From: Allobosea sp.
GTDB taxonomy: Bacteria; Pseudomonadota; Alphaproteobacteria; Rhizobiales; Beijerinckiaceae
NCBI RefSeq assembly: GCF_030695125.1
Contig: NZ_JAUYTP010000008.1
Coordinates: 62,001 to 126,000, forward strand
Direction of reading: 5' to 3'
Length of the DNA stretch: 64,000 nucleotides
The translations under genes were made by a program, and so were the position numbers. This document shows positions 26,838-37,884 of this stretch, piece after piece. The notes beneath the pieces were generated by a model, which did not search any database, was not told where the DNA came from, and saw only the letters and a program-made list of their open reading frames with translations. The number at the start of each line of letters is the position of its first letter. The stretch's first letter is position 1.

Positions 26838-29105
26838 ATGCGAGGTGCTCACGGAGGATCGGGCGTTCTGCTGCGCCGTCTTCGTGAGGTGATGGCGGCG
26901 TCCATCAGCCCGCAGGAAAGGCTCGATCGGCTCGTCGTTCTGATCGCCGGCAATCTCGTCGCGGAAGTCTGCTCGGTCTATGTCCTGCGCGAGGATGGCT
27001 CGCTCGAACTCTTCGCCACCGAGGGCCTCAACCGCGAGGCGGTGCATCTCACCACGATGCGCGCCGGCGAGGGCCTCGTCGGCCTGATCGCGCGCGAGGC
27101 GGAGCCCCTGGCGCTCTCCGACGCCCAGAACCATCCGGCCTTCTCCTACCGGCCTGAAACCGGTGAGGAGATCTATCGCTCCTTCCTCGGTGTGCCGATC
27201 CTGCGCGGCGGCGCGGTGATGGGCGTGCTCGTCATCCAGAACCGCGCCACGCGCCTCTACAGCGAGGAAGAGGTCGAGTCGCTGCAGACCACCGCCATGA
27301 TCATGGCGGAGATGATCGCGGCCGGCGGCCTGAAGTCGCTGGCCCGGCCGGGCGCCTCGATCGGGCTCGACCGCCCGATTCATGGCGTCGGCGTCTCGCT
27401 CGCAGACGGCGTCGGGCTGGGCCATGCCGTCCTGCACGAACCGCGCGTCGCCATCACCAACCTGATCGCCGAGAACCCGGCCGCCGAGGTGCAGCGTCTC
27501 GAGGCGGCGATCGGCGAGATGAGGGCCTCGATCGACGAGCTCATCGAACGCGGCGACGTGGCCCATATCGGCGAGCATCGCGACGTTCTCGAAACCTTCC
27601 GCATGTTCGCCCATGATCAGGGCTGGCTGCGCCGCATGCGCGAGGTCGTGCTCACCGGGCTCACCGCCGAGGCTGCCGTCGAGCGCGTCCAGTCGGACAC
27701 GCGCGCCAAGATGCTGCGCCAGACGGACCCTTATCTGCGCGAGCGTCTCCACGATCTCGACGATCTCGCCAACCGGCTGCTGCGCACCCTGGTCGGCAAG
27801 GCCAATGGCGTGGCGCGGGAGGAGATGCCCGAGAACGCCATCCTGATCGCGCGCTCGATGGGCCCGGCCGCGCTGCTGGACTATGACCGCGCCCATCTGC
27901 GCGGCCTCGTGCTGGAGGAGGGCGGTCCGACCAGCCATATCGCCATCGTCGCGCGTGCGCTCGGCATTCCCGCGGTCGGCGAAATCGTCAACGCCACTGC
28001 GCTGATCCAGGCGGGCGACGCCGTCATCGTTGACGGGCAGGCCGGTGAGGTCCAGATCCGGCCGCAGCCCGATGTCGAGAACGCCTACAAGGACAAGGCG
28101 CGGCTGCGCGCCCGCAAGCAGGAACAGTACCGTAAGCTCAAGAGCCAGCCGGCCGTCACGCGCGATGGCGTGCCGATCGTGCTTCAGATCAATGCCGGCC
28201 TGCTCGTCGACATGCCCAATCTCGAGGCGACGGCGGCGGCGGGCATCGGCCTGTTCCGCACGGAGCTGCAGTTCATGGTCGCCGAGCACATGCCGACGAC
28301 CAGCGAGCAGCAGGCGCTCTACACCGCCGTGCTCGACCAAGCTCAGGGGAAGCCCGTCACCTTCCGCACGCTCGACATCGGCGGCGACAAGGTGCTGCCC
28401 TATATGGAGCGTGTCGAGGAAGAAAACCCGGCTCTGGGCTGGCGCGCCATCCGCATCGGGCTCGACCGGCCGCGTCTGCTGCGTGCGCAGGTGCGGGCGT
28501 TGCTGCGGGCGGGGTCGGGCCGCGACATGAAGATCATGCTGCCGATGATCGCCACCGTCGACGAGTTCCAGCGCGCCCGCACCATCGTCCGGCGCGAGCA
28601 GGCCATGCTGGCAAAGCAGGGTCATGTGCCGCCGCTCAGCCTCCAGCTCGGCGTCATGGTCGAGGTGCCCTCGCTCCTGTTCGAGCTTCCAGAAATCGTC
28701 CGCGAGGCCGATTTTCTCTCGATCGGCACCAATGATCTGATGCAGTTCCTGTTTGCGGCCGACCGCGAGAACAAGCGCGTCGCCGACCGGTTCGACCCGC
28801 TGGGCGTGGGCGCCTTGCGGGCTTTGCGCAGCATCGTGGACGCGGCGGCGGAAACGAACTGCCCGGTGACGGTCTGCGGCGAGATGGGTGGCAAGCCCAT
28901 CGAGACGATGGCATTGATCGGCCTCGGCTACCGTGCCTTCTCGATGTCGGCGGCGTCCATCGGTCCGGTCAAGGCCATGCTGCGGGCGCTCGACGTGGCG
29001 AAGCTGTCCGAGCGGCTCGACTGGATGCTCGCCTCGGGCGAGGGGGCTGCCAGCCTGCGCCCCCAGCTCGCCGCCTTCGCAGCCGAGTTCAAGGTTCCGG
29101 TCTAG
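26838..29105 (+). CDS. ptsP: Phosphoenolpyruvate-protein phosphotransferase of the nitrogen PTS (EI-Ntr)
   Basis: The 755-aa protein has an N-terminal GAF domain (residues about 20-160) followed by the PTS enzyme I core. The phosphorylated His is in EEGGPTSHIAIVARALGI, and the PEP site shows GLFRTELQFM, FRTLDIGGDK and the C-terminal NDLMQFLFAADREN. EI-Ntr passes phosphate to NPr and EIIA-Ntr, linking nitrogen and potassium status to metabolism. The ATG at 26838 gives MRGAHGGSGVLLRRLREVM, the normal start in relatives. It lies 51 bp upstream of prfA. Confidence 0.94.
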   Translation: MRGAHGGSGVLLRRLREVMAASISPQERLDRLVVLIAGNLVAEVCSVYVLREDGSLELFATEGLNREAVHLTTMRAGEGLVGLIAREAEPLALSDAQNHPAFSYRPETGEEIYRSFLGVPILRGGAVMGVLVIQNRATRLYSEEEVESLQTTAMIMAEMIAAGGLKSLARPGASIGLDRPIHGVGVSLADGVGLGHAVLHEPRVAITNLIAENPAAEVQRLEAAIGEMRASIDELIERGDVAHIGEHRDVLETFRMFAHDQGWLRRMREVVLTGLTAEAAVERVQSDTRAKMLRQTDPYLRERLHDLDDLANRLLRTLVGKANGVAREEMPENAILIARSMGPAALLDYDRAHLRGLVLEEGGPTSHIAIVARALGIPAVGEIVNATALIQAGDAVIVDGQAGEVQIRPQPDVENAYKDKARLRARKQEQYRKLKSQPAVTRDGVPIVLQINAGLLVDMPNLEATAAAGIGLFRTELQFMVAEHMPTTSEQQALYTAVLDQAQGKPVTFRTLDIGGDKVLPYMERVEEENPALGWRAIRIGLDRPRLLRAQVRALLRAGSGRDMKIMLPMIATVDEFQRARTIVRREQAMLAKQGHVPPLSLQLGVMVEVPSLLFELPEIVREADFLSIGTNDLMQFLFAADRENKRVADRFDPLGVGALRALRSIVDAAAETNCPVTVCGEMGGKPIETMALIGLGYRAFSMSAASIGPVKAMLRALDVAKLSERLDWMLASGEGAASLRPQLAAFAAEFKVPV

Positions 29106-29156
29106 CGACGCGGCGCGCGCCGGCCGAGCCCTTCCCATGTCGTTTTCGAGTTTGCC

Positions 29157-30242
29157 ATGTCCCTTCAGCTTCCGCAGGATCGTCTCGACGCCATCGTGGC
29201 GCGTCACGCCGCAGCCTCCGCCGAGATCAACACGGCCACCGACTCCACGCGCACCGTCGAACTGGCCAAGGAGCTCTCCGAACTCGACCCCGTGGTTGCG
29301 GCCATCGCGAGTTGGCGCCAGGCGCAGACCAGCCTGGAGGAGGCGGAGGCCCTGATCGCGGACCCCGCGACCGATGCCGATTTTCGCGAACTCGCCTATG
29401 AGGAGCGCGAGGCGGCGCGCGTCGAAATCGACTCGCGCGCCCGCGAAATCCTGATCGCCCTGCTGCCGAAGGACGCCGCCGATGAGCGCGGCGTCATCCT
29501 CGAGATCCGGGCCGGCACCGGTGGCGACGAGGCCTCGCTGTTCGCCGGCGATCTGTTTCGGATGTATCAGCGCTACGCCGCCCAGAAGAACTGGAGCGTC
29601 GATCTGCTCTCCGAGAGCGAGGGCACGGTGGGCGGCTTCAAGGAGGTCATCGCCGAGATCGCCGGCAAGGGCGTCTATGCGAAGCTGAAATACGAATCCG
29701 GTGTCCATCGCGTCCAGCGCGTGCCCGACACCGAGACCAGCGGGCGCATCCACACCTCGGCGGCGACCGTCGCCATGCTGCCGCTCGCCGGCGATGTCGA
29801 CATCGTCCTCAATGACAGCGACATCCGCATCGACACCATGCGCGCCGGTGGCGCCGGCGGCCAGCACGTCAACAAGACCGAATCGGCCGTCCGCCTGACC
29901 CATCTGCCGACGGGGATCGCCGTCGTCGTCCAGGACGAGCGCTCCCAGCACAAGAACAAGGCGCGCGCCTATGACTTACTGCGGGCGAAGCTCTACGACA
30001 TCGAGCGCGGCCGGATCGATGCCGAGCGCTCGGCCGACCGGCGCTCGCAGGTGGGTTCGGGCGATCGCTCCGAGCGTATCCGGACCTATAACTTCCCCCA
30101 GGGGCGCGTCACCGACCACCGCATCAACCTGACGCTCTACAAGCTCGACGAGATGATGCAGGGGCTGGTGCTCGACGACGTCATCGACGCCCTGACGGCC
30201 GAGCACCAGGCAAGGCTGCTGGCGACGGAGGGCATCGCGTGA
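29157..30242 (+). CDS. prfA: Peptide chain release factor 1
   Basis: The 361-aa release factor recognises UAA/UAG and hydrolyses peptidyl-tRNA. The catalytic GGQ lies in [20 protein letters not shown] and the family's [20 protein letters not shown] is present. Its partner, the GGQ methyltransferase PrmC, is encoded downstream but separated by a small secreted-protein gene. Confidence 0.96.
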   Translation: MSLQLPQDRLDAIVARHAAASAEINTATDSTRTVELAKELSELDPVVAAIASWRQAQTSLEEAEALIADPATDADFRELAYEEREAARVEIDSRAREILIALLPKDAADERGVILEIRAGTGGDEASLFAGDLFRMYQRYAAQKNWSVDLLSESEGTVGGFKEVIAEIAGKGVYAKLKYESGVHRVQRVPDTETSGRIHTSAATVAMLPLAGDVDIVLNDSDIRIDTMRAGGAGGQHVNKTESAVRLTHLPTGIAVVVQDERSQHKNKARAYDLLRAKLYDIERGRIDAERSADRRSQVGSGDRSERIRTYNFPQGRVTDHRINLTLYKLDEMMQGLVLDDVIDALTAEHQARLLATEGIA

Positions 30243-30329
30243 CCGATGATGATCCGCCCGGGTCGATGCAACCTCTTCGCCCGCCCCGCGTTGCACCTGC
30301 ATCGACAGTGCAACTGGGGGAACCCTCCG

Positions 30330-30608
30330 ATGATCAAGATCTTTTCAAGCTTCGCCGTGGCCGGTCTCATGGCGGGGCTGCTGGCGATGCCGGCGCAGGC
30401 GCAGGGCACGGCAGAGCGGGTGGAACGCTCGATGGAGCGAGGCCTGAAGAGCATCACGGCCGGCGAGCCGGCTCGCATGAACAAGGCGATGACGCAGTCC
30501 CAGGCGCGACGCACCTGCCGGGCGGAGATGCGCGGCTCGGGCGAGAGCCGCTCCTCGATCCGCACCAAGACTCGCGACTGCATCATCCGCAAGACGCAGG
30601 GCAACTGA
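30330..30608 (+). CDS. Small exported basic protein of unknown function between prfA and prmC
   Basis: The 92-aa product starts MIKIFSSFAVAGLMAGLLAM then PAQAQ, a good signal peptide with cleavage after AQA. The roughly 68-residue mature part is basic, helical and has two cysteines (RRTCRAEM and TRDCIIR) that could form a disulphide. I do not recognise the family. GGGGGAA lies about 10 nt upstream of the ATG. Its TGA overlaps the presumed prmC start (CTGA), so it may couple translation of prmC. Confidence 0.7.
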   Translation: MIKIFSSFAVAGLMAGLLAMPAQAQGTAERVERSMERGLKSITAGEPARMNKAMTQSQARRTCRAEMRGSGESRSSIRTKTRDCIIRKTQGN

Positions 30609-31486
30609 CCACCCGCTCGCTTCCCAAGGCGACGCTCGACGCCAACGCCGCGCTTTCCCCGAGGGAGGCGCGGCGTCTCGTCTTTGCGCGCTTGACAGAG
30701 GCGGGCTTTGACAATGCCTTCCACGAGGCGAAATGGCTCGTCGATCACGTCGCTGGAGAGCGGCTGGGCGAGGCCGAGCCGCTATCGGAGGCGGATCGCG
30801 TTCGGCTCGATGACGCTCTGGCGCGGCGGCTGGCGGGTGAGCCGCTCTGGCGTGTGCTGGGCGAGCGCGAGTTCTGGGGGCTTACCTTCAGGCTGTCGCC
30901 CGCGACCCTCGAGCCACGGCCCGACAGCGAGACCCTGATCGAAGCGGCGCTGGAGCGTATCGGCGATCGCCGGCACGCGCCTCTGTCGATCCTCGACCTC
31001 GGCACCGGCACCGGATGCTTGCTGATCGCCCTGCTCAGCGAATGCCCTGCCGCAACGGGTCTCGGAATCGATCTGTCGCAGGAAGCTGTCGAGACTGCGC
31101 GTCTGAATGCGGCGGCCAACGGCGTGTCAGACCGCGCCGCGTTCCGGCAAGGCGCCTGGACCGCAGAGTTGAACCGCCGGTTCGATGTGATCGTGTCGAA
31201 TCCGCCCTATATCCGCACCGCCGACATCGCAACCCTCGACGCCGCGGTGCGCGAGCACGACCCCAGACTCGCTCTCGACGGCGGCGCGGACGGCCTCGGC
31301 CCCTACCGGATTTTCGCGCAGACGCTCGCAGCCGTGCTCGCCGATGACGGTTTCGTCGTGCTGGAGATCGGCGCGGACCAAGAAGACGACGTCAAGGGCA
31401 TCATGCAACAGGGCGGCTTTGTCTGGCAGGGTTCGCGCCGCGATCTGGGCGGGCATCCACGCGCACTGATCTTCGCTCTCCCCTGA
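30605..31486 (+). CDS. prmC: Protein-(glutamine-N5) methyltransferase of release factors
   Basis: The roughly 293-aa protein methylates the GGQ glutamine of release factors using S-adenosylmethionine. It has the substrate-binding helical N-terminus (REFWGLTFRLSPATLEPRPD), the SAM motif ILDLGTGTGCLLIALL and the catalytic NPPY in FDVIVSNPPYIRTADI. The start is uncertain: homology begins near 30605, where the only suitable codon is CTG, overlapping the stop of the preceding gene as CTGA. The frame stays open upstream to 30239 without a well-placed ATG, GTG or TTG near the homologous region. Confidence 0.88.
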   Translation: MTTRSLPKATLDANAALSPREARRLVFARLTEAGFDNAFHEAKWLVDHVAGERLGEAEPLSEADRVRLDDALARRLAGEPLWRVLGEREFWGLTFRLSPATLEPRPDSETLIEAALERIGDRRHAPLSILDLGTGTGCLLIALLSECPAATGLGIDLSQEAVETARLNAAANGVSDRAAFRQGAWTAELNRRFDVIVSNPPYIRTADIATLDAAVREHDPRLALDGGADGLGPYRIFAQTLAAVLADDGFVVLEIGADQEDDVKGIMQQGGFVWQGSRRDLGGHPRALIFALP

Positions 31487-31850
31487 AATAGCACGATCAA
31501 CGGTGTGATTTTGCTTGGAGCGGCGCGGAAAATCCTCTATGCACCATCTCAGCCGAAGCTGGTGCCGGCAGCCCGAAGTCGCAGACAATGACTGTGGCGA
31601 TCAATCGTTTCTTCCGGACATGTCCGTGGATCGGCGGGGCTGACGAGCCGAATTGGATACCGAGGGCGCCGAGGCGCTGATCGGCTCATGGGACTGGAAG
31701 TCCTTTTTGGAAAGAGCGCGTGAAGACCAGGAACGGCGCAAAGCCACTTCAGGTCACTCTCACCCGGCGCAGCGACGCAACCCGCTGTGCGCCGAAACAC
31801 GCATGATGACCCCACGGTTGCCTTGAGCATAGAGCGCGAGATTCACGCGA
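31487..31850. other. 364-bp gap without a convincing gene
   Basis: No supported gene is seen on either strand; the longest open stretches are short and lack homology or good ribosome-binding sites. A 30-codon reading frame starting at an ATG near 31588 is too short to call. The base composition is lower in GC than the flanking genes. It presumably contains the promoter of the DUF4167 gene. Confidence 0.5.
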
Positions 31851-32912
31851 ATGAGACCAGGTCAGAACCGGCGCATGCGCGGCCGTAACAACAACAATAA
31901 CAACAATAACAATAACAGCAGTGGCAACCGGAAGGCTCCCAATCCGCTACAGCGGAGCTACGAGTCGAACGGCCCGGACGTGAAGGTTCGCGGGACCGCG
32001 CAGCATGTCGCGGAAAAGTACCTGCAGCTGGCGCGCGATGCGCAATCCTCGGGCGATCTCGTCTCCGCCGAGAACTATTTCCAGCACGCCGAGCATTATT
32101 ACCGGATCCTGTTGGCTGCGCAGGAGCAGATGGCCCAGCAATTCGGCCATAGCTTCCCGCCCAATCGCGCCTTCAATGAAGACGCCGATGACGGCGAGGA
32201 GGAGGGCGACGAGGATGGCCAGCCTTCGCAGCAGGGCGGACCGCAGCCCGAGATGCGCAATGCTCCCATGGGTGGCGGCAACGGCAATGGCTACAATGGC
32301 AACGGCGCCCGCTATGAGGGCGAGGCCGGCGAAGGCCAGCCGGGCGGACAGCGCTTCGACCGTCCCCCGCGCAACAACGACCGACCTAACGACCGCCCGA
32401 ACAACGACCGCCCGAACAATGATCGCCCCAATAGTGATCGAAACGGCAATCGGCGGTTCGACCGCAACGAGCGTCCCGATCGGAATGGCGAACGCCGCTT
32501 CGAGCGTCCCGAGGGCGGGCAGAACGTCCAGGGCGGTTATGCCCCGCGTCCCGATGCGCCGCGCTCCGACATTCCGGTGTCTGGCGATCAGCCCGATCTG
32601 GCGCCGCAGCCGGTTCAGGGCGAGCGCCGTTTCGAGCGCCCCGAGCGCGCCCCGCGCCCCGAGCGTCGCCCGCGCCGCGACCGCGATGCCGATCTCGATG
32701 GCGATCAGCCGGGCGATGTGGCCGCTGCGCTGCCGTCGTTCCTGACGACGCCGGTGCGCGTGCCCGTGGCGGAAGCCGAGCCGGTCGCGATGGCGGAGGA
32801 CGTTCCCGAGGCCGGCCCGGCCGAGGACGCCCCGAAGCGCCCGCGCCGCCGCCGTTCCCCCCGCGAGGTCATGGACGCTCTCGGTTCTGAGACCGACGGC
32901 ACGCCCGAGTGA
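31851..32912 (+). CDS. DUF4167 protein with Asn-rich and Arg/Asp-rich low-complexity regions
   Basis: The 353-aa protein contains the DUF4167 core near the N-terminus (NPLQRSYESNGPDVKVRGTA then QHVAEKYLQLARDAQSSGD, residues about 30-100). It is preceded by a run of ten asparagines encoded by AAC/AAT triplets. The rest is low complexity, with repeats of the type NDRPN and RFERPE and an Arg-rich C-terminus (PKRPRRRRSPREVMDALG). Such composition suggests an RNA-associated disordered protein, but the function is unknown. The family is widespread in alphaproteobacteria next to prfA-prmC. A strong terminator follows. Confidence 0.88.
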   Translation: MRPGQNRRMRGRNNNNNNNNNNSSGNRKAPNPLQRSYESNGPDVKVRGTAQHVAEKYLQLARDAQSSGDLVSAENYFQHAEHYYRILLAAQEQMAQQFGHSFPPNRAFNEDADDGEEEGDEDGQPSQQGGPQPEMRNAPMGGGNGNGYNGNGARYEGEAGEGQPGGQRFDRPPRNNDRPNDRPNNDRPNNDRPNSDRNGNRRFDRNERPDRNGERRFERPEGGQNVQGGYAPRPDAPRSDIPVSGDQPDLAPQPVQGERRFERPERAPRPERRPRRDRDADLDGDQPGDVAAALPSFLTTPVRVPVAEAEPVAMAEDVPEAGPAEDAPKRPRRRRSPREVMDALGSETDGTPE

Positions 32913-32938
32913 TCGGGACGAGGCCTTGATCGACGACG

Positions 32939-32962
32939 AAAGGGCCCGCAAGGGCCCTTTTT
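32939..32962 (+). terminator. Rho-independent terminator after the DUF4167 gene
   Basis: AAAGGGCCC (32939-32947), loop GCAA and GGGCCCTTT (32952-32960) form a perfect 9-bp stem that continues into a short T run. It ends the ptsP-prfA-prmC-DUF4167 transcripts and, because the stem also has an A run on its left side, may work for the convergent MOSC gene too. Confidence 0.92.
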
Positions 32963-32968
32963 CATGGC

Positions 32969-33763
32969 CTATGCGATGCCGAGCCCGGCCGGCGCTGCGG
33001 GCGTCTCGACGACGTCGAGCCGCTCGCCCTCGGCCAGGCGGCCGCCAGCGATGATCCTGCAATAGATCCCGCAATCGACATGGCCGAAGGCGGTCATCAG
33101 CGCCTTGGGCAGTTGCAGGTCGCGCGCGCCTGTCTGCGGATCGACATTGGTCGCCGCGCAGCGCTCGATCCGCTTGATCACCTCCAGCCGCACGCCGGAG
33201 GCCGCCGCCAGCTGGCTGCCGACGAGAGCCAGTTCAGCCCAGGGCTCCAGACCCTCGACCATGATGTTGCCGCGGAAGCGCAACGGATCGACGGCTGAGC
33301 CGATGCGCTTTTCCAGATCGGCGACGCTGGCGAGGTTGATGAGCGACACGAACCCAGAGCGCGAATCGGTGAAGCGGTAACTCTCCGGCGCCCGCAGCAG
33401 CCGCGGTTGGCCCCGCAGGGCCTGCGGCATGAAAGCTTCGAAGAACGCACTGATGGCGCCCTGGCCCTCGGTCGTGACGGTGTTGGCCCGCAACACCTCC
33501 TCGCCGTCTCGGGCGATCACGAGATCGCCGCTGGTGTCGTCGAAGCGGGTGCGCAGCGTCGCCAGCGCCTCGTGGCGCATGAGCATCAGATACTTGATCT
33601 TGGGCTGGTGGACCGGCTCGGCCGGATCGAAGCCCGAAGGCCCGTTCTCGATCGCAAACAGCCGGTCGCCGGGGAAATAGGCGTTCGCTTCGAGCGGCGC
33701 CGAGGTCAGGCGCTCGGGCGACAGGCCCTTCACGGGATAGCGGTAGAGCGAGGCGATGCGCAT
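32969..33763 (-). CDS. MOSC-domain protein (YcbX/mARC-like)
   Basis: The 264-aa protein has the N-terminal MOSC beta-barrel (MRIASLYRYPVKGLSPERLT) and the C-terminal MOSC domain with the molybdenum-cofactor-ligand Cys region KRIERCAATNVDPQTGARD. Relatives reduce N-hydroxylated compounds using Moco and an electron-transfer partner. Unlike E. coli YcbX it has no fused ferredoxin domain. The start at 33763 matches relatives; longer in-frame extensions are not homologous. Confidence 0.85.
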   Translation of the reverse strand: MRIASLYRYPVKGLSPERLTSAPLEANAYFPGDRLFAIENGPSGFDPAEPVHQPKIKYLMLMRHEALATLRTRFDDTSGDLVIARDGEEVLRANTVTTEGQGAISAFFEAFMPQALRGQPRLLRAPESYRFTDSRSGFVSLINLASVADLEKRIGSAVDPLRFRGNIMVEGLEPWAELALVGSQLAAASGVRLEVIKRIERCAATNVDPQTGARDLQLPKALMTAFGHVDCGIYCRIIAGGRLAEGERLDVVETPAAPAGLGIA

Positions 33764-33845
33764 GGAGAAGGCCCTGGAGCGAGACGGATCGAAAGAATAG
33801 CGCGCCTCAGGCGCGATGAGCGATGAATTCCTCGCATGGCCGCAA

Positions 33846-34190
33846 TCAGCCCCGCGAGATGCGGGTGCGGACCGCGTCCTCCTCGACCTCCGGCAGATCC
33901 GCCACCGAACGCTGGCAGCCCCAGCCGGCCAGCACGGCATCGGTGTCCTCCACCACGAAGAAGCGCGCCGCCTCGCGGTCATAGCCATCCGCCAGCAGCT
34001 GCTCGTAATCGGTATGGACATGCCGGACATGGCTGCCGAGCGCGAGCCAAAGCGCCGTCGTCGGTGGCAGATCCTTCATGTGCCGCCGCTCGGCCAGCGC
34101 CACCACGGCCTGCGCATCAGATAGCGGGATGCCGGGCGCGAGCGCCCGTAGCGCCTTGCGGATCGATTGCTGTCGCTGCGTCCCTGCCAT
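33846..34190 (-). CDS. DUF2293 protein
   Basis: The 114-aa protein shows the DUF2293 pattern: IRKALRALAPGIPLSDAQAV, RRHMKDLPPTTALWLALGSH and RHVHTDYEQLLADGYDREAA followed by RFFVV. No function is established for the family. I start at the ATG at 34190; the open frame upstream overlaps the clpB promoter and lacks homology. It is divergent from clpB. Confidence 0.8.
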   Translation of the reverse strand: MAGTQRQQSIRKALRALAPGIPLSDAQAVVALAERRHMKDLPPTTALWLALGSHVRHVHTDYEQLLADGYDREAARFFVVEDTDAVLAGWGCQRSVADLPEVEEDAVRTRISRG

Positions 34191-34240
34191 GGCCCATGGT
34201 GCGCCCGCGATTTGACCCAGGTCAATTCTGGATCGCAGCT

Positions 34241-34269
34241 CTTCCGTTGCGCAGATGCCACACCTATCT
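34241..34269 (+). promoter_or_regulatory. RpoH-type heat-shock promoter of clpB
   Basis: CTTC at 34241-34244 and CCTATCT at 34263-34269 are separated by 18 bp. The -10 matches the alphaproteobacterial RpoH element CYTATNT exactly and the -35 matches CTTG in three of four bases. It is about 97 bp upstream of the clpB start codon. The assignment is by motif and by the known heat-shock control of clpB. Confidence 0.6.
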
Positions 34270-34365
34270 CTGGTGGCGAGAGGCGGCCCGAGCGGGAGCC
34301 TCATCCAGACAAGAGGCAACCGGAACACGTCGCTACGGGGCGTGCCGGTGGGCGGGAGTGACGAG

Positions 34366-36987
<2,622 letters not shown>

Positions 36988-37001
36988 CCGGCGTAACCGA
37001 C

Positions 37002-37093
37002 GTCATCCTCGGGCGGTGCGCAGCGCCGACCCGGGGATCTCCGGCAGGATCAATCTCCGGCGAGAGATGCTCGGGTCTTCGCCCGAGCAAGAC
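37002..37093. repeat. Palindromic intergenic element 4
   Basis: A 92-bp element lies between the convergent clpB and metW genes. The left half is GTCATCCTCGGG...CCGGGGATCTCCGG; the right half on the other strand begins GTCTTGCTCGGGCGAAGACC, with the terminal GTCAT degraded to GTCTT. Both halves belong to the type seen at the left of element 3. Confidence 0.8.
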
Positions 37094-37097
37094 GCCT

Positions 37098-37721
37098 TCA
37101 CCCCCGCTTCAGCAAAAACACCGCCTGCGCGCCAAACAGGTTCCAGAACCACCAGGGCGCGCTGACGCCGACGCGGCCGCCCGCCGCGTCGAGCGCGACC
37201 GCCCGCTCCTTTTCGGCGCCGATCGTGTCGCACAGCGTTACGAAATCGCGGATCGTGCAGAAATGGATGTTGGGCGTGTCCCACCAGGCATAGGGCAGTG
37301 AATCCGTCACCGGCATGCGGCCGAGGAAGAAGACCTGGCTGCGCATTTTCCAATGCCCGAAATTGGGGAAGGAGATGATCGCCCGCCGGCCGATCCGCAG
37401 CATCTGCTCGAGCACGAAGCGGGGATTGCGCGTCGCCTGGATCGTCTGGGACAGGATGACGTAGTCGAAGGCGTCGTCGGGATACTCGGTCAGGTCGGTG
37501 TCGGCGTCGCCCTGGATCACCGAGAGCCCGCGCGCGACGCAGCCGGCCACGCCCTCGCGCGACAATTCGATCCCGCGCGCATCGACATTCCGGGTCTCGG
37601 CCAGCAGCGCCAGCAATTGGCCGTCGCCGCAGCCGACATCGAGCACGCGAGACCCCGGCGTCACCATCTCGGCGACGAGCTTCAGGTCGATGCGGTTGGT
37701 GTGGGTGTCCATCGTCGTCAA
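37098..37721 (-). CDS. metW: Methionine biosynthesis protein MetW (methyltransferase-like)
   Basis: The 207-aa protein has the MetW signature: RVLDVGCGDGQLLALL (SAM-type motif I), YVILSQTIQATRNPRFVLEQ and SFPNFGHWKMRSQVFFLGRM. MetW acts with MetX in homoserine acetylation in many proteobacteria. The start may be a TTG at 37721 because GGAG is correctly spaced for it; the ATG three codons later (37712) lies too far from that site. It is the second gene of a metX-metW operon, with a palindromic element in the gap. Confidence 0.9.
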   Translation of the reverse strand: MTTMDTHTNRIDLKLVAEMVTPGSRVLDVGCGDGQLLALLAETRNVDARGIELSREGVAGCVARGLSVIQGDADTDLTEYPDDAFDYVILSQTIQATRNPRFVLEQMLRIGRRAIISFPNFGHWKMRSQVFFLGRMPVTDSLPYAWWDTPNIHFCTIRDFVTLCDTIGAEKERAVALDAAGGRVGVSAPWWFWNLFGAQAVFLLKRG

Positions 37722-37735
37722 GAGGATCTCCCCAT

Positions 37736-37866
37736 GTCATTCCGGGGCTTCGCGCAGCGAAGAACCCGGAACCCACGACTGGGCGCCGCACTGAAAAGCG
37801 CCTGCATAACAGGGCTCGCCCGGTCGTGGGTTCCGGGTTCGGCCCTCCGGGCCGCCCCGGAACGAC
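37736..37866. repeat. Palindromic intergenic element 5
   Basis: A 131-bp element fills most of the metX-metW gap. The left half begins GTCATTCCGGGGCTTCGCG and runs through AACCCGGAACCCACGA; the right half on the other strand begins GTCGTTCCGGGGCGG and has the same AACCCGGAACCCACGA core. The two inverted AACCCGGAACCCACGA segments are identical. Confidence 0.85.
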
Positions 37867-37884
37867 AGGGAAAAGCGCTGGTCA

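Noticed and set aside
26781..29951. Very long open frame on the minus strand opposite ptsP and prfA
   Set aside because: It lies entirely antisense to two well-supported genes, has His/Asp/Gly-rich low-complexity translation typical of high-GC shadow frames, and shows no domain.
31588..31680. 30-codon reading frame starting MTVAINRFF in the gap before the DUF4167 gene
   Set aside because: Too short, weak ribosome-binding site, no recognisable homology.
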